Made by a program: the position numbers and the translations under genes. From assembly GCF_015704865.1 (NCBI RefSeq), contig NZ_JADQTO010000002.1, forward strand, positions 310,001 through 374,000: 64,000 nucleotides of DNA, given 5' to 3'. The notes beneath the pieces were generated by a model. It saw nothing but the letters and a program-made list of their open reading frames with translations, was not told the DNA's origin and made no database searches. Below are positions 1 to 7,291 of the stretch, piece by piece (position 1 is the first letter of the stretch; each line of letters opens with the position of its first letter). The DNA comes from Actinoplanes aureus (GTDB lineage: Bacteria; Actinomycetota; Actinomycetes; Mycobacteriales; Micromonosporaceae).

Positions 1-348
1 GCAGAACCGGCCGACACCGACCGACCTGCAGGTGCCTCATGTACCGACATCACCCCACCTGCAGGTGCCTCATGCACTGACCTGCAGGTACATGAGGCAC
101 CCGCCACCGACCACAGACCTAGACACAACTACGACCGACCAACCGATGAAGACCTTCGTACGGCCGCAACTGGTCCGCGCGCACACGAGGCCGATGAGAA
201 CCCCACGATTTCTCCCCTCCCCGCTCTGTGCGAACACGGCCTCTCCTCGCGCCGACGCGCCGACGGAACCCCGTCCTGCGCCCTCTGCCGCCGTGACGTC
301 GCCGCCAAGCCCCTCGCCCCGGTGATCCCGATCCGGTCAGCGTCATGA
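1..348 (+). CDS. C-terminal part of an early phage protein with zinc-ribbon-like tail (5' end outside window)
   Basis: Frame 1 is open from the first base to a TGA at 346-348, giving 115 residues with no start in the window. The visible N-terminal part contains the peptide PAGASCTD twice, encoded by direct repeats that also carry the palindrome ACCTGCAGGT. The C-terminal part has C-x-H...C-x-x-C (CEHG and CALCR), a zinc-ribbon-like pattern. The stop overlaps the next start as ATGA, the usual tight operon coupling, which supports this frame as coding. Position at the head of the early operon suggests a replication or DNA-binding protein, but this is inference because the main domain is off the window. 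Confidence 0.6.
   Translation, partial: AEPADTDRPAGASCTDITPPAGASCTDLQVHEAPATDHRPRHNYDRPTDEDLRTAATGPRAHEADENPTISPLPALCEHGLSSRRRADGTPSCALCRRDVAAKPLAPVIPIRSAS
24..89. repeat. Three copies of the palindrome ACCTGCAGGT, two direct and one inverted in flank
   Basis: The 10-bp perfect palindrome occurs at 24-33, 57-66 and 80-89. The first two are followed by GCCTCATG; the third is followed by ACATGAGGCA, so the flanking half is inverted. All three lie inside the coding frame of the truncated protein. Iterated sites inside an initiator gene are known for lambdoid origins; here the role is unproven. Confidence 0.6.
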
Positions 349-536
349 TCCGCCACCGCACCCCCGGCGAGAAACGTACTCAGGCAGCCGCTGAGGCCGC
401 CGTCGCCCGCGTCTGGGCCCGAGCCAGCCCACCACGGTCACCAGATGACGACACCCGCCTCGGCGAGCTCTACCCGTACATCACCCCCGCCCGAGCCCGA
501 CAGATCCGCCACGACCTCGAGGAGACCCAGTGCTGA
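345..536 (+). CDS. Small basic early phage protein, unknown function
   Basis: A 63-residue protein rich in Arg and Ala. Its ATG overlaps the stop of the upstream gene (ATGA), and its own stop overlaps the GTG of the next gene by 7 bp, so it sits in a translationally coupled early operon. The C-terminal half (LGELYPYITPARARQIRHD) could form a helical DNA-binding element, but no family is recognised. It is kept because of the tight packing and the frame continuity on both sides. Confidence 0.6.
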   Translation: MIRHRTPGEKRTQAAAEAAVARVWARASPPRSPDDDTRLGELYPYITPARARQIRHDLEETQC

Positions 537-1243
537 ACCTCCAGCCCCACAACCCGGCCGCCGGCCGACGCCCCTACATCGCCGCCGCCACCTTCTTCGC
601 CCTCGAAGCCGCCGAAGCCCGAGCAGGCGCCCACCGCCTCGCCCACGACCAACTCGCCCTCGTCACCGGCACGCTCCTCGCCACCATCGACTCCTGGCAC
701 ACCGGCGAAACCACCGTCGACGCCTACGAGAAGGCCCTGGCCGACGTCCGCCACACCCTCACCCGCGACATCGACAGCCTCCTGCCCGACAACCCACAAC
801 CCCTCATCGGCGAGGCGGCCGCGTTCTCGGTTCCTCCCGCGCGCACGCGGGAGACCCCGCAGACGTACGCGGATGCTCGAGCAGCCAGGGCGGTGCTCGG
901 CCCGCTGCGCCAGCTGGTCCCGGACGAGCCCACCGCCGAGCTGCCGATGGCCGGCACCTGGGGACCGTACGAAACCGAACAGCAGGTGCACCTGGAGCCG
1001 CTGCCGGTCGCGATCAGCGAGCTGTACGACGCCGGGCTGATCCGCCCTGGCGATCCGGAGGGGCTGCTGCGGAACACGACGCTGGCGCACATGGTGGCCG
1101 CATGCGAGGCGGCCGGCGTCCGCCGTGGCGCGCACGACGATCGGGTCCTCGAGCGGATCGCCGGGTCCGGGCCGACCACGGCGCAGGTACTGATCGGCCT
1201 GATCCGGCGCGCCTACGCAGCCGGTGCGGACAGCGCGCAATGA
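530..1243 (+). CDS. Early phage protein of unknown function (237 aa)
   Basis: Starts with GTG at 530, overlapping the previous stop. The N-terminal half has a helical, possibly HTH-like segment around residues 35-65 (hydrophobic-Ala pattern ending in TGTLLATIDSWHTGE). The rest is acidic and helical, with no membrane segment or signal peptide. Codon bias (GC at third positions) is typical of a real actinobacterial gene throughout. It shares the early operon with small DNA-binding proteins, so a role in replication or regulation is possible. No specific family is recognised. Confidence 0.7.
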   Translation: MLNLQPHNPAAGRRPYIAAATFFALEAAEARAGAHRLAHDQLALVTGTLLATIDSWHTGETTVDAYEKALADVRHTLTRDIDSLLPDNPQPLIGEAAAFSVPPARTRETPQTYADARAARAVLGPLRQLVPDEPTAELPMAGTWGPYETEQQVHLEPLPVAISELYDAGLIRPGDPEGLLRNTTLAHMVAACEAAGVRRGAHDDRVLERIAGSGPTTAQVLIGLIRRAYAAGADSAQ

Positions 1244-1382
1244 CCGCCACGACCTGGTCCGCGTGGGTTCTGCCGTCGGCATCGATCGACGTGGGGCCGC
1301 GGTCCGTACGGCCGCCGCCATAGCGACTGCTTCGCCCCTGCCGAAGCCGGGTTTGCGCCCGCGCGCCTGTGAAGGAAGCCTC

Positions 1383-2033
1383 ATGAACGTCGAGAAACGA
1401 GATCGACTGTGCACGTTCACAGAACAAAACGACATATTGGCCCTGGCGCAACTTGCCCAGCCTGTACACCTTCGTGCTGGCGCCGCTCTCTGGTCCCTCC
1501 GAATCGCCCTAAACGCGCTGCATGACCGCTCCGACGAAGAGCACCGAGCGATCACCGAGGAGCGGGCCGCAGCCGCCGATCCGCTCAAGAGCCCGGCGTT
1601 GGGCCGCCGGCAAGCCCTCGGCGGCCACGGCGATCCCACCGGCGACGCCATCCTGGCGCTCGGCTTAGCCAGGTCCAACCGGTACGCCGACCTCCTCGGC
1701 GAGGTCCTGGATCAGCTGGACGGTGTCGCCAAGCACCTGCCCTCGGTGGGCGACTTCAGCCCGGTCGCAAGGATCGAGGCCGCGGTCCCCGCCATGAGCC
1801 CGGCCGCCGCCGACGCCACCCGGCTCCTCGCCGACCGGATCGACGGCCGGATCCGCCGGCTCATCCGCCTCGGCCACGACCGCCAGCTGGTGCCCCGCAT
1901 CGCCTGCCCGGGATGTGACACCACCGGCCTCGTCGTGCGCACATCACCGCCGCTCGATCGACGGGTCATCGAGTGCTTCACCTGCGGCAACGCGTGGCCC
2001 AGGGCTGAGGTGCTGAGGAGCGTCGACGCGTGA
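1383..2033 (+). CDS. Early phage protein with C-terminal zinc ribbon (216 aa)
   Basis: The ATG at 1383 is chosen because a purine-rich site (GAAGGA) lies just upstream and coding character is weaker before it. The body is mostly helical. Near the C-terminus it has two Cys pairs, CPGC (about residues 177-180) and CFTC (about 198-201), spaced as a zinc ribbon, the kind found in phage DNA-binding and recombination-associated proteins. The stop overlaps the GTG of the following HTH gene by 4 bp. The exact role is unknown; nucleic-acid binding is inferred from the zinc ribbon. Confidence 0.7.
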   Translation: MNVEKRDRLCTFTEQNDILALAQLAQPVHLRAGAALWSLRIALNALHDRSDEEHRAITEERAAAADPLKSPALGRRQALGGHGDPTGDAILALGLARSNRYADLLGEVLDQLDGVAKHLPSVGDFSPVARIEAAVPAMSPAAADATRLLADRIDGRIRRLIRLGHDRQLVPRIACPGCDTTGLVVRTSPPLDRRVIECFTCGNAWPRAEVLRSVDA

Positions 2034-2281
2034 TCCAGGTGGCGGGGGAATGGTGGGGGACAGCGGCCGAGATCGCCGACCAGATTGGCCATGGCGTCAC
2101 GGCGGCCACCGTTCGGCGATGGGCCGAACGGGACGATCTCACAGCCGTACGCACCGTGGACAGGGCAGGCCGCCGCCAGGTGCGATACCTGCTGGGCGAG
2201 GCGGTGGTGATCGAACGCGCGAAACGGCACGCCCACCGCGGCCGCCAGCGCGCACGCCGGACCACGAACGGCTTGCCATGA
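2030..2281 (+). CDS. Small helix-turn-helix DNA-binding protein (MerR/excisionase-like)
   Basis: An 83-residue basic protein starting at a GTG that overlaps the previous stop (GTGA). Residues about 8-50 fit a winged HTH of the MerR/excisionase type: the motif AAEIADQIGHGVTAATVRRW is followed by a wing containing RQVRYLLGEAV. The tail is strongly basic (RHAHRGRQRARR). It is the last gene of the early operon before a gap and the pentapeptide gene. It may be a regulator or an accessory excisionase. No integrase is nearby, so regulation is the simpler reading. Confidence 0.75.
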   Translation: MIQVAGEWWGTAAEIADQIGHGVTAATVRRWAERDDLTAVRTVDRAGRRQVRYLLGEAVVIERAKRHAHRGRQRARRTTNGLP

Positions 2282-2364
2282 CATCACGGCGTCGTGCCCT
2301 CAACTACCGCCACGTACCGTCTCGGTGGATGTACCCCGTTTGGCACTGTCCGGTCCAATGAGTC

Positions 2365-3525
2365 ATGACGAACTTTCGGGATCGCTACCGCGCCGCCCGT
2401 GCCGGATGGAAGACCGCCGGAAACCCGTCAGATGGCACCAAACTTGGGCGACCAACGGCCTACGTTCGGAGCAGCCGGCGTCTACGCCCTCCGACGACGG
2501 CAGCAACTCCCGACCGGTGGCAACGCGGCACCGCGATCGGCGGCCTTGTGTCGGTCCTGCTCGTGGCAGTCGGGCTGTATCTAACCAACGACTACAACCG
2601 CGACCAATACCGTCTGCAACAAGGCAGCACCAGACAGCAGCAGGATCTCGCGCTCAAGGGCCAGCGGGCTGACCGGTTCGTCAAGGCGATCGACCAGCTT
2701 GGGCAAGAGGGCGACGACAAGCTAAGCATCCGGCTCGGCGGCGTCTACGCGCTAGAAACACTTATGCGGGAATCCGTCGACGACCGAGACACGGTCATCG
2801 AGGTATTGTGCGCGTTCATCCGCACCCACGCGCCTCGTCCTGACCCCATCCCAAAGACCGTGCCCACATCTCCGGAGGATGTCAGGGCCGCTATCTCCGT
2901 CTTGGGCCGTCGTCTCGCCCCTCAGAGCCACAGGTATCTGAACCTGAGCGGCACTCTGCTCGGTCTCCGCCAGATCGACCTGCGCAGTACGGCCCTGCGC
3001 AGTACGGACCTTAGCGACGCGGACCTGTCCGACGCGGACCTGTCCGGCGCGGACCTGAGCGGCGCGGACCTTAGCGACGCGGACCTGGTCGGCGCGGACG
3101 TGCGAGGCGCGGATCTGGTCGGCGCGGACCTACGAGGCGCGGACCTGGTCGGCGCGGAATTGCGATTCGCGGACTTGAGCGCCGCGGATCTGATCGGCGC
3201 GGACCTGCGAGCCACGGACTTGAGCGACGCGGACTTGAGCGACGCGGTCTTGAGTCCCGCGAACCTGAGCGGCGCGTACCTGCCAGGCGCGGACTTGAGC
3301 GGCGCGGACCTTAGCAACGCGGACCTGCGCGGCGCGTACCTGCGAGGCGCGGACCTAACCGCCGCGGACCTGGTCGGCGCGGACCTGCGAGCCGCGGACC
3401 TTGGCGACGCGGTTCTGAGCGGTACGGACCTGGCGTGCACGGCAATGGATCAACAGACGAAGTTGCCGCCGGGTACGGCGCACTCGGACCCCAAAGGCGG
3501 TGAAGGCCCCGGTTGCCAGCGGTAG
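2365..3525 (+). CDS. Membrane-anchored pentapeptide-repeat protein
   Basis: 386 residues. Residues about 1-52 are a basic cytoplasmic part, 53-75 one transmembrane helix (IGGLVSVLLVAVGLYL), and 76-100 a Gln-rich coiled-coil. About 100-150 is a helical domain with AIDQLGQ and LGGVYALETL. From about residue 195 to 365 come about 33 pentapeptide repeats of A(D/N)LxG type, expected to fold as a right-handed quadrilateral beta-helix. The repeats are visible as 15-bp DNA repeats of GCGGACCTG. The same N-terminal architecture recurs in the gene at 28110-29813. In this class the middle domain is common in actinobacterial pentapeptide proteins of unknown function. A DNA-mimic role, as for MfpA/Qnr, is possible but unproven. 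Confidence 0.85.
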   Translation: MTNFRDRYRAARAGWKTAGNPSDGTKLGRPTAYVRSSRRLRPPTTAATPDRWQRGTAIGGLVSVLLVAVGLYLTNDYNRDQYRLQQGSTRQQQDLALKGQRADRFVKAIDQLGQEGDDKLSIRLGGVYALETLMRESVDDRDTVIEVLCAFIRTHAPRPDPIPKTVPTSPEDVRAAISVLGRRLAPQSHRYLNLSGTLLGLRQIDLRSTALRSTDLSDADLSDADLSGADLSGADLSDADLVGADVRGADLVGADLRGADLVGAELRFADLSAADLIGADLRATDLSDADLSDAVLSPANLSGAYLPGADLSGADLSNADLRGAYLRGADLTAADLVGADLRAADLGDAVLSGTDLACTAMDQQTKLPPGTAHSDPKGGEGPGCQR

Positions 3526-3572
3526 GACGCCGCGAGTGCAGAGTCCGGCAGCCCGCAGATCAGCGGCGCCCC

Positions 3573-3660
3573 TTGACGCTGAGTCGATCATTGTTCACAC
3601 TGGCGGCGGTAGGATTCTGCCTTCAGCCCGGAGACCACTGGTCCCGGGCTGTCGTGCATC
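3573..3660. repeat. About 80-bp repeat copy A (identical core plus hairpin)
   Basis: Begins with the 28-bp core at 3573-3600 (GACGCTGAGTCGATCATTGT onward), followed by a GGATTCTGCCT stretch and a hairpin AGCCCGG...CCGGGCT. The same block recurs at 4799-4888 with scattered differences concentrated in the hairpin loop. It lies downstream of the minus-strand small membrane gene at 3731-3967. A TTGACG/CACACT pair with 17-bp spacing in copy A could be a plus-strand promoter. Confidence 0.7.
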
Positions 3661-3688
3661 CGGGGGTGGATGCGTTGAGGGGGGTGCT

Positions 3689-3720
3689 GGTGCGGGCCGA
3701 CCGGGAAGCCGACCCGCACC
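3689..3720 (-). terminator. Hairpin 3' of first small membrane gene
   Basis: Arms GGTGCGGGCCG (3689-3699) and CGACCCGCACC (3710-3720), one mismatch, 10-nt loop. It sits 11 bp past the stop of the minus-strand gene 3731-3967. A near-identical hairpin follows the gene at 6036-6272. No clear U-run follows, as is common in high-GC actinobacteria. Confidence 0.6.
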
Positions 3721-3730
3721 GGCAAATAAC

Positions 3731-3967
3731 TCAACGGCGACGGCGCAAGTAGATCGCACCAAGAATCAAACTGCCGAGCCCCAAAGCGCCGAAGAGAGCG
3801 AGCGCCACGATCGTGCCCGCGGTCTGGTTCTCTGTGGCCGTCAGGATCCCGATCAATCCGGCAGCCGACGTGGTGAACGCCGCGAAGCCGGCCATGGCAA
3901 CCTTGCCGTCAGCGTCGGTGTTGTCGGTGCTACTGCCAGATGGGGATCGCTTCTGTAGTTTGGACAT
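3731..3967 (-). CDS. 78-aa two-helix membrane protein, copy 1
   Basis: The ATG at 3967 is chosen because a strong GAGAGGAC site lies about 3-10 bases before it. The protein has a polar N-terminus of about 22 residues, two hydrophobic helices (about 24-43 and 50-73) separated by the short polar loop TATENQTAG, and a YLRRRR end. It has the same length (78) and layout as the genes at 4934-5170 and 6036-6272. A 10-bp-stem hairpin lies about 57 bp upstream of the start and another just after the stop. Function is unknown; a holin-like, toxin-like or exclusion role would fit such small phage membrane proteins, but nothing in the sequence decides this. Confidence 0.65.
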   Translation of the reverse strand: MSKLQKRSPSGSSTDNTDADGKVAMAGFAAFTTSAAGLIGILTATENQTAGTIVALALFGALGLGSLILGAIYLRRRR

Positions 3968-4023
3968 GTCGTCCTCTCTGTTGTGAGGCTCGTGAGAAGG
4001 CATCGCTAACGGGTTGGCGACAC

Positions 4024-4049
4024 GACGGCCCGCTGCCTGGCGGGCCGTC
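4024..4049. repeat. Perfect 10-bp-stem hairpin 5' of small membrane gene copy 1
   Basis: GACGGCCCGC (4024-4033), loop TGCCTG, GCGGGCCGTC (4040-4049). The same stem with a similar six-base loop lies at 6325-6350, and a diverged one at 5226-5251, each upstream of a 78-aa gene. It could insulate the unit (terminator of upstream transcription) or act in the 5' leader. Confidence 0.7.
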
Positions 4050-4173
4050 CCCATTGGGGACCGATGGTCGCTCTTGACGCCTGGGCGGTGCACGCGCGAC
4101 TAGAGATCGCCTCCGTTCCTGGATGGCGGATCGCTGGGACCCGCTCCTGACTTTTACGCTAACGGGTGAGCCG

Positions 4174-4407
4174 TCAGTCCTCCACGACCAATACACGGGC
4201 GTGGATCTGGTTGCGCTGTTGCAGCGCCGCCCGGAGCAGCCGGTACAGGCCGTCCTCTAGGTAGAGAGCGCCCCGGTACTCCACCACGTGGGGGAAGAGG
4301 TCGCCGTAGAAGGTGGAGTCCTCGGCGAGCAGCTTGTCGAGTGCCAACTCCCGCTTCGTGGTGATCAGGTCAGCGAGCCGGATCGGGCGCGGCGGATCTC
4401 GGCCCAC
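4174..4407 (-). CDS. Conserved small soluble protein (77 aa), type common on Micromonosporaceae chromosomes
   Basis: GTG at 4407 is the best start, because coding character is lost upstream. The protein reads RPIRLADLITTKRELALDK, then GDLFPHVVEYRG, a LYLEDG turn, LRAALQQR and ends HARVLVVED. It looks like a small conserved actinobacterial family of unknown function that I recall only as hypothetical. There is no membrane segment or signal. It is divergent from the broken gene at 4422-4772 and sits between two of the small membrane units, so it may be a passenger with that fragment rather than a phage gene. Confidence 0.65.
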   Translation of the reverse strand: MGRDPPRPIRLADLITTKRELALDKLLAEDSTFYGDLFPHVVEYRGALYLEDGLYRLLRAALQQRNQIHARVLVVED

Positions 4408-4421
4408 GCCTTCAGCGTCGT

Positions 4422-4772
4422 GTGGTGATCGGGGTACGGGGCTCCGTCCCGGACCGCTTCGAACATCAGGGCGGGGAGCCGCTTGCGCGCCGCTATGGGG
4501 GCTCGAACAGAGACTGGAGAGCTTCATGCTGCCGCCGGCTCTGCAGCCTGGACAGTTCGACCCGGCAACCGAGCCGGAGAAGCAAGCCAAGTTCCGGCGG
4601 AAGGTCGCCGATGTGCAGCACCTCGTTGGGCATCTGATGAGCGGCAACGACTACTTCATCACCAGCGACGAAGACGACATGCTTAAGCCCCTCGAAGAGA
4701 GCGCGCATCCTCGAAGCCGCTTCCATCCGCGTTGTCGATCCGCGAGAGGCGCTTGATCTCGCTCGGCAATGA
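4422..4772 (+). pseudogene. Frameshifted remnant of a PIN-like/nucleic-acid-binding protein
   Basis: Three consecutive pieces in different frames read as one protein. The first is 4422-about 4497 (DRFEHQGGEPLARRYG). The second is about 4500-4690 (LEQRLESFMLPPALQPGQ ... DVQHLVGHLMSGNDYFITSD). The third is about 4695-4772 (KRARILEAASIRVVDPREAL, stop at 4770). The first break falls in a G5 run and the second just after EDDMLK. The motif NDYFITSDxxxML followed by RVVDPREAL is like the C-terminal half of PIN-domain proteins, where the conserved Asp follows an F-(I/V)-T-(S/T). The N-terminal half is absent. Decay is the likely explanation, although two sequencing errors cannot be excluded. Confidence 0.6.
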
Positions 4773-4798
4773 TCGACGCAAGGTGAGTGCGTTGCTGG

Positions 4799-4888
4799 AC
4801 GCTGAGTCGATCATTGTTCACACTGTCGGCGGCAGGATTCTGCCTAAAGCCCGGAACCCCGCCAAGGTCCCGGGCTGTTGTGCATTCC
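4799..4888. repeat. About 80-bp repeat copy B
   Basis: Second copy of the block at 3573-3660: the same 28-bp core, then CGGCGGCAGGATTCTGCCT and a hairpin AGCCCGG...CCGGGCT with a diverged loop. It is directly repeated and lies downstream of the minus-strand gene 4934-5170. A further small hairpin GCTCAGCTCCAAGAGCTGAGC follows at 4889-4909. Confidence 0.7.
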
Positions 4889-4933
4889 GCTCAGCTCCAA
4901 GAGCTGAGCCCATTCTCTTCCGCAAGCAGGCCA

Positions 4934-5170
4934 CTACTCGCGCGGCCAGATGAGCACGGCTGCAACGAACTGCGGTAGCGCCGCAACGATCCCTGCCACG
5001 GTGATGGCGTACTTGACCGTGCTGTCTGGCGTGCCCCATTCTCCGGCAATCGCGAGGATGGTCGCGATCGCCGTAACGAAGCTGCCGGCGGCTAAAAACG
5101 CTGCGGTTAGGACGCGGGCGTGGTGCTTTTGGCTCCGGCTGTCAGGAGCTGATTTCTTCGGTACGTTCAA
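4934..5170 (-). CDS. 78-aa two-helix membrane protein, copy 2
   Basis: Layout matches the other two 78-residue proteins: a polar, basic N-terminus (about 20 residues), helix one about 20-42, the short polar loop EWGTPDSTVK, helix two about 53-74, and an end of IWPRE. Sequence identity with the others is low, so homology rests on length, topology and context. The frame gives a TTG start at 5170 with a weak ribosome site; an ATG slightly upstream is in another frame. A 10-bp-stem hairpin lies about 55 bp upstream (5226-5251). Confidence 0.55.
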   Translation of the reverse strand: MNVPKKSAPDSRSQKHHARVLTAAFLAAGSFVTAIATILAIAGEWGTPDSTVKYAITVAGIVAALPQFVAAVLIWPRE

Positions 5171-5225
5171 CGTGTTGTCCGATCATGGTCGAGCTGTTAC
5201 GAGGCGTCCTCTTTGGTTGGCGACG

Positions 5226-5251
5226 GGGCGGCTCGCTGGCAGGCGAGCCGC
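5226..5251. repeat. Hairpin 5' of small membrane gene copy 2
   Basis: GGCGGCTCGC (5226-5235), loop TGGCAG, GCGAGCCGCC (5242-5251). Same stem length and loop type as the hairpins at 4024 and 6325, with compensated differences in the stem. Confidence 0.65.
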
Positions 5252-6000
5252 CTACTAGTCCTGCGACTAGATGGTCACATGTTGTGATGCCGTGCACCTC
5301 ACACTCAGCTCCCTGGCTGAATCCCAACTCGGGCTTAGCCCGATCGGAACCACACTCAGCCCTCGCGCATGCGGAGTTGCTGACTGGCTGGGTGAGAGGC
5401 AAGGCGGCGCAAGCTCAATCGTCTAAATCGGACCCTCCCTTATGGCTAGTGCGTCGGTCGCCCCCACCGAACCGACGCCCGTACTGGCTGACAGGCGCGC
5501 GATGGGGGGTAGACATCGATCCTGACGCACGTCGCGGCATTAGGGTGCGACTTCGGCAATCTTGGTGAAGGCTTCAACCTGGAGTAAGGGGATCACTGAC
5601 TGGTACCGCAATCTCGGTGAACGCCTTCAAGCCCTTCAAGCCGACGTAAGGGCCTTCTGATTGGCGCCAGTTTGTGGCCGATGTATCGCTAGATGGCAAC
5701 TCGAGAGTCAGCGACTTGAGCGGCAGCAATCTGCAAGGTTTCCACTTGGCAGGTTGCACTGCATAGCACGGATTTTGTTGCTGGACCTGCCTATAGACGG
5801 ATTTAGTTTGGGATGGGTCCTGGTGAGGCTTCAGTTCGCTTGTCCCGCTCGTCCGCCCATTGAAGACCATGCCCCGGCACGCCCTTCCCGTCGCTGATGA
5901 CGACCGGCGCCGTGTCGCCGAGGGCCACGCCTAGGGCACGTCCGCAACGCCGTCGCTGCGAGATCCGTCGCCCCGGCATGACGGTACGCACACGGGCGGC
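5252..6000. other. Stretch without a convincing gene; imperfect internal direct repeat
   Basis: No frame shows sustained codon bias. An imperfect direct repeat is visible: AATCTTGGTGAAGGCTTCAA near 5560 and AATCTCGGTGAACGCCTTCA near 5611, each followed by GTAAGGG. GC content is lower than in neighbouring genes. It may be decayed coding DNA or regulatory sequence. Confidence 0.5.
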
Positions 6001-6032
6001 GGTGTGGGCCGACCGGGAAGCCGGCCCACACC
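6001..6032 (-). terminator. Hairpin 3' of third small membrane gene
   Basis: GGTGTGGGCCG (6001-6011) pairs perfectly with CGGCCCACACC (6022-6032), just past the stop of the minus-strand gene 6036-6272. It closely matches the hairpin at 3689-3720, including the ACCGGGAAGC loop. Confidence 0.65.
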
Positions 6033-6035
6033 GGG

Positions 6036-6272
6036 TCACCGGCGCCGGATGTAGATCGCCGCCACCCAGAGCGCGCCGATCATGATCACGCCGAAGATGA
6101 TGAGCGCGGTGACCGACAAGGACATGGGGATGGCCTCGAGGGCCGAGGCGGTCAGGATGCCGCCGATGCCGATGGCAGAGCCGCCCGCCGTCTTGAGGGC
6201 GACTCGTGCCACCCCGGCCGCGTGGTCGGGATCGTTGTGGTGTTGTCCGGGTTGGCTCGTTACGGTAGCCAT
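6036..6272 (-). CDS. 78-aa two-helix membrane protein, copy 3
   Basis: ATG at 6272 is preceded by a good GAGGAG site. The N-terminus (about 20 residues) is polar with HHNDPDH. Helix one is about 22-45, a short loop follows, helix two is about 52-74, and the end is YIRRR. Compared with the copy at 3731-3967 it has the same length, the same IYxRRR end, and nearly identical upstream and downstream hairpins, so the two units are clearly related. The role is unknown. All three copies are read opposite to the phage late operon, and this one could be expressed from a lysogen promoter. Confidence 0.65.
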   Translation of the reverse strand: MATVTSQPGQHHNDPDHAAGVARVALKTAGGSAIGIGGILTASALEAIPMSLSVTALIIFGVIMIGALWVAAIYIRRR

Positions 6273-6324
6273 GTTGCTCCTCGTAGGTTCTGGACCTGGC
6301 TTGGTCATTTCGGTGGAGCAGCAC

Positions 6325-6350
6325 GACGGCCCGCCTGCCAGCGGGCCGTC
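6325..6350. repeat. Hairpin 5' of small membrane gene copy 3
   Basis: GACGGCCCGC (6325-6334), loop CTGCCA, GCGGGCCGTC (6341-6350). The stem is identical to the hairpin at 4024-4049. Confidence 0.7.
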
Positions 6351-7291
6351 CCCCGTTTCCGGGTTCCGCCGTGCTGCTTCCATTGAAGGTGACTGAATCG
6401 GATGCAGTGCCAACCAGCCCCTGCGTCAAGGCTGAGCAGCATCTCGCCCGGTGGCCACTCCTGGCTACAACGAGCGTTATAGTTGAGATGCTTTGTGACA
6501 CGGTGGGCACCTCCTCCTAGCAATCAGTGACATTTTCGAGTGACGCACGTCATGGTTCTGTCTCGGCAATGTCATCCGAAACCACGTCATCGCGGCCAGC
6601 GACGAGTTGGTGGAACGCGGGCGAATCCAGTTGCACTTCCTGACTTCCGTCCTGTTATAGCGCCTAGTGGGCGTGCGTACACCCTGCAAGGGACTAGTAG
6701 TCGTTCGCCGTGCGGGACGCAGGCGGGAGGCCGCCGTGGGTTCGCCGCGAAGTGATCTCTGGGTGCTCCCAGTTGCCATGCTTGCCTTTGCGGGTCGGGA
6801 AGCTAGTGAATCTTGTCGGGCGGATGCGGCGTTGCGCTCGTCGGGCTGCGCGCTAATCGCCGGTCATTTCGCCGTCGGGCCGATGCTACAGATAAGGCGC
6901 CGCTGCTGAACGCGACGAGTAGGTCCAGTGTGGACAACTATTCCGTCCTTTCGGGCATTTTTCACACTCACAAAATTGTCCAGAAATGTGTGTGAGCTGC
7001 CGAGACGATTCAAGATCTGAGGCCTTGAGCGGCAGGAACATCGAGTGGGTGACGGTGGTCACACCCCGGCTGGCACTTGTATAGACCACCGTATAGACGA
7101 CTCGGTGCAGCATATTTTCGGCGAGCCGGTGTAGCTTTTAGGTGCCCTAGTTGATAAGGCCACTGCGCCGTGTCGGACATTTATCGCAGCGCGGTGTAGT
7201 AATCGGCGCCTTGTAACTTAGGCATCCGTTCTTGAGCACAATGATTAAGCTATCAAATTTCGAGAGTTACTCCCCACTTCCGAGGTGACTC
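6351..7291. other. Intergenic region upstream of the late operon
   Basis: No gene is supported. The part from about 6900 to 7280 is clearly AT-richer than the surroundings and contains GTATAGAC twice (about 7079-7100), an interrupted inverted pair GGACAA (6930) and TTGTCC (6975), and AT-rich stretches near 7235-7265. This is the expected place for the late promoter and possibly the packaging site next to the terminase genes, but no specific site can be proven by eye. Confidence 0.45.

Noticed and set aside
2922..3440. Minus-strand SAP-repeat frame opposite the pentapeptide gene
   Set aside because: Open only because of the 15-bp repeats on the other strand.
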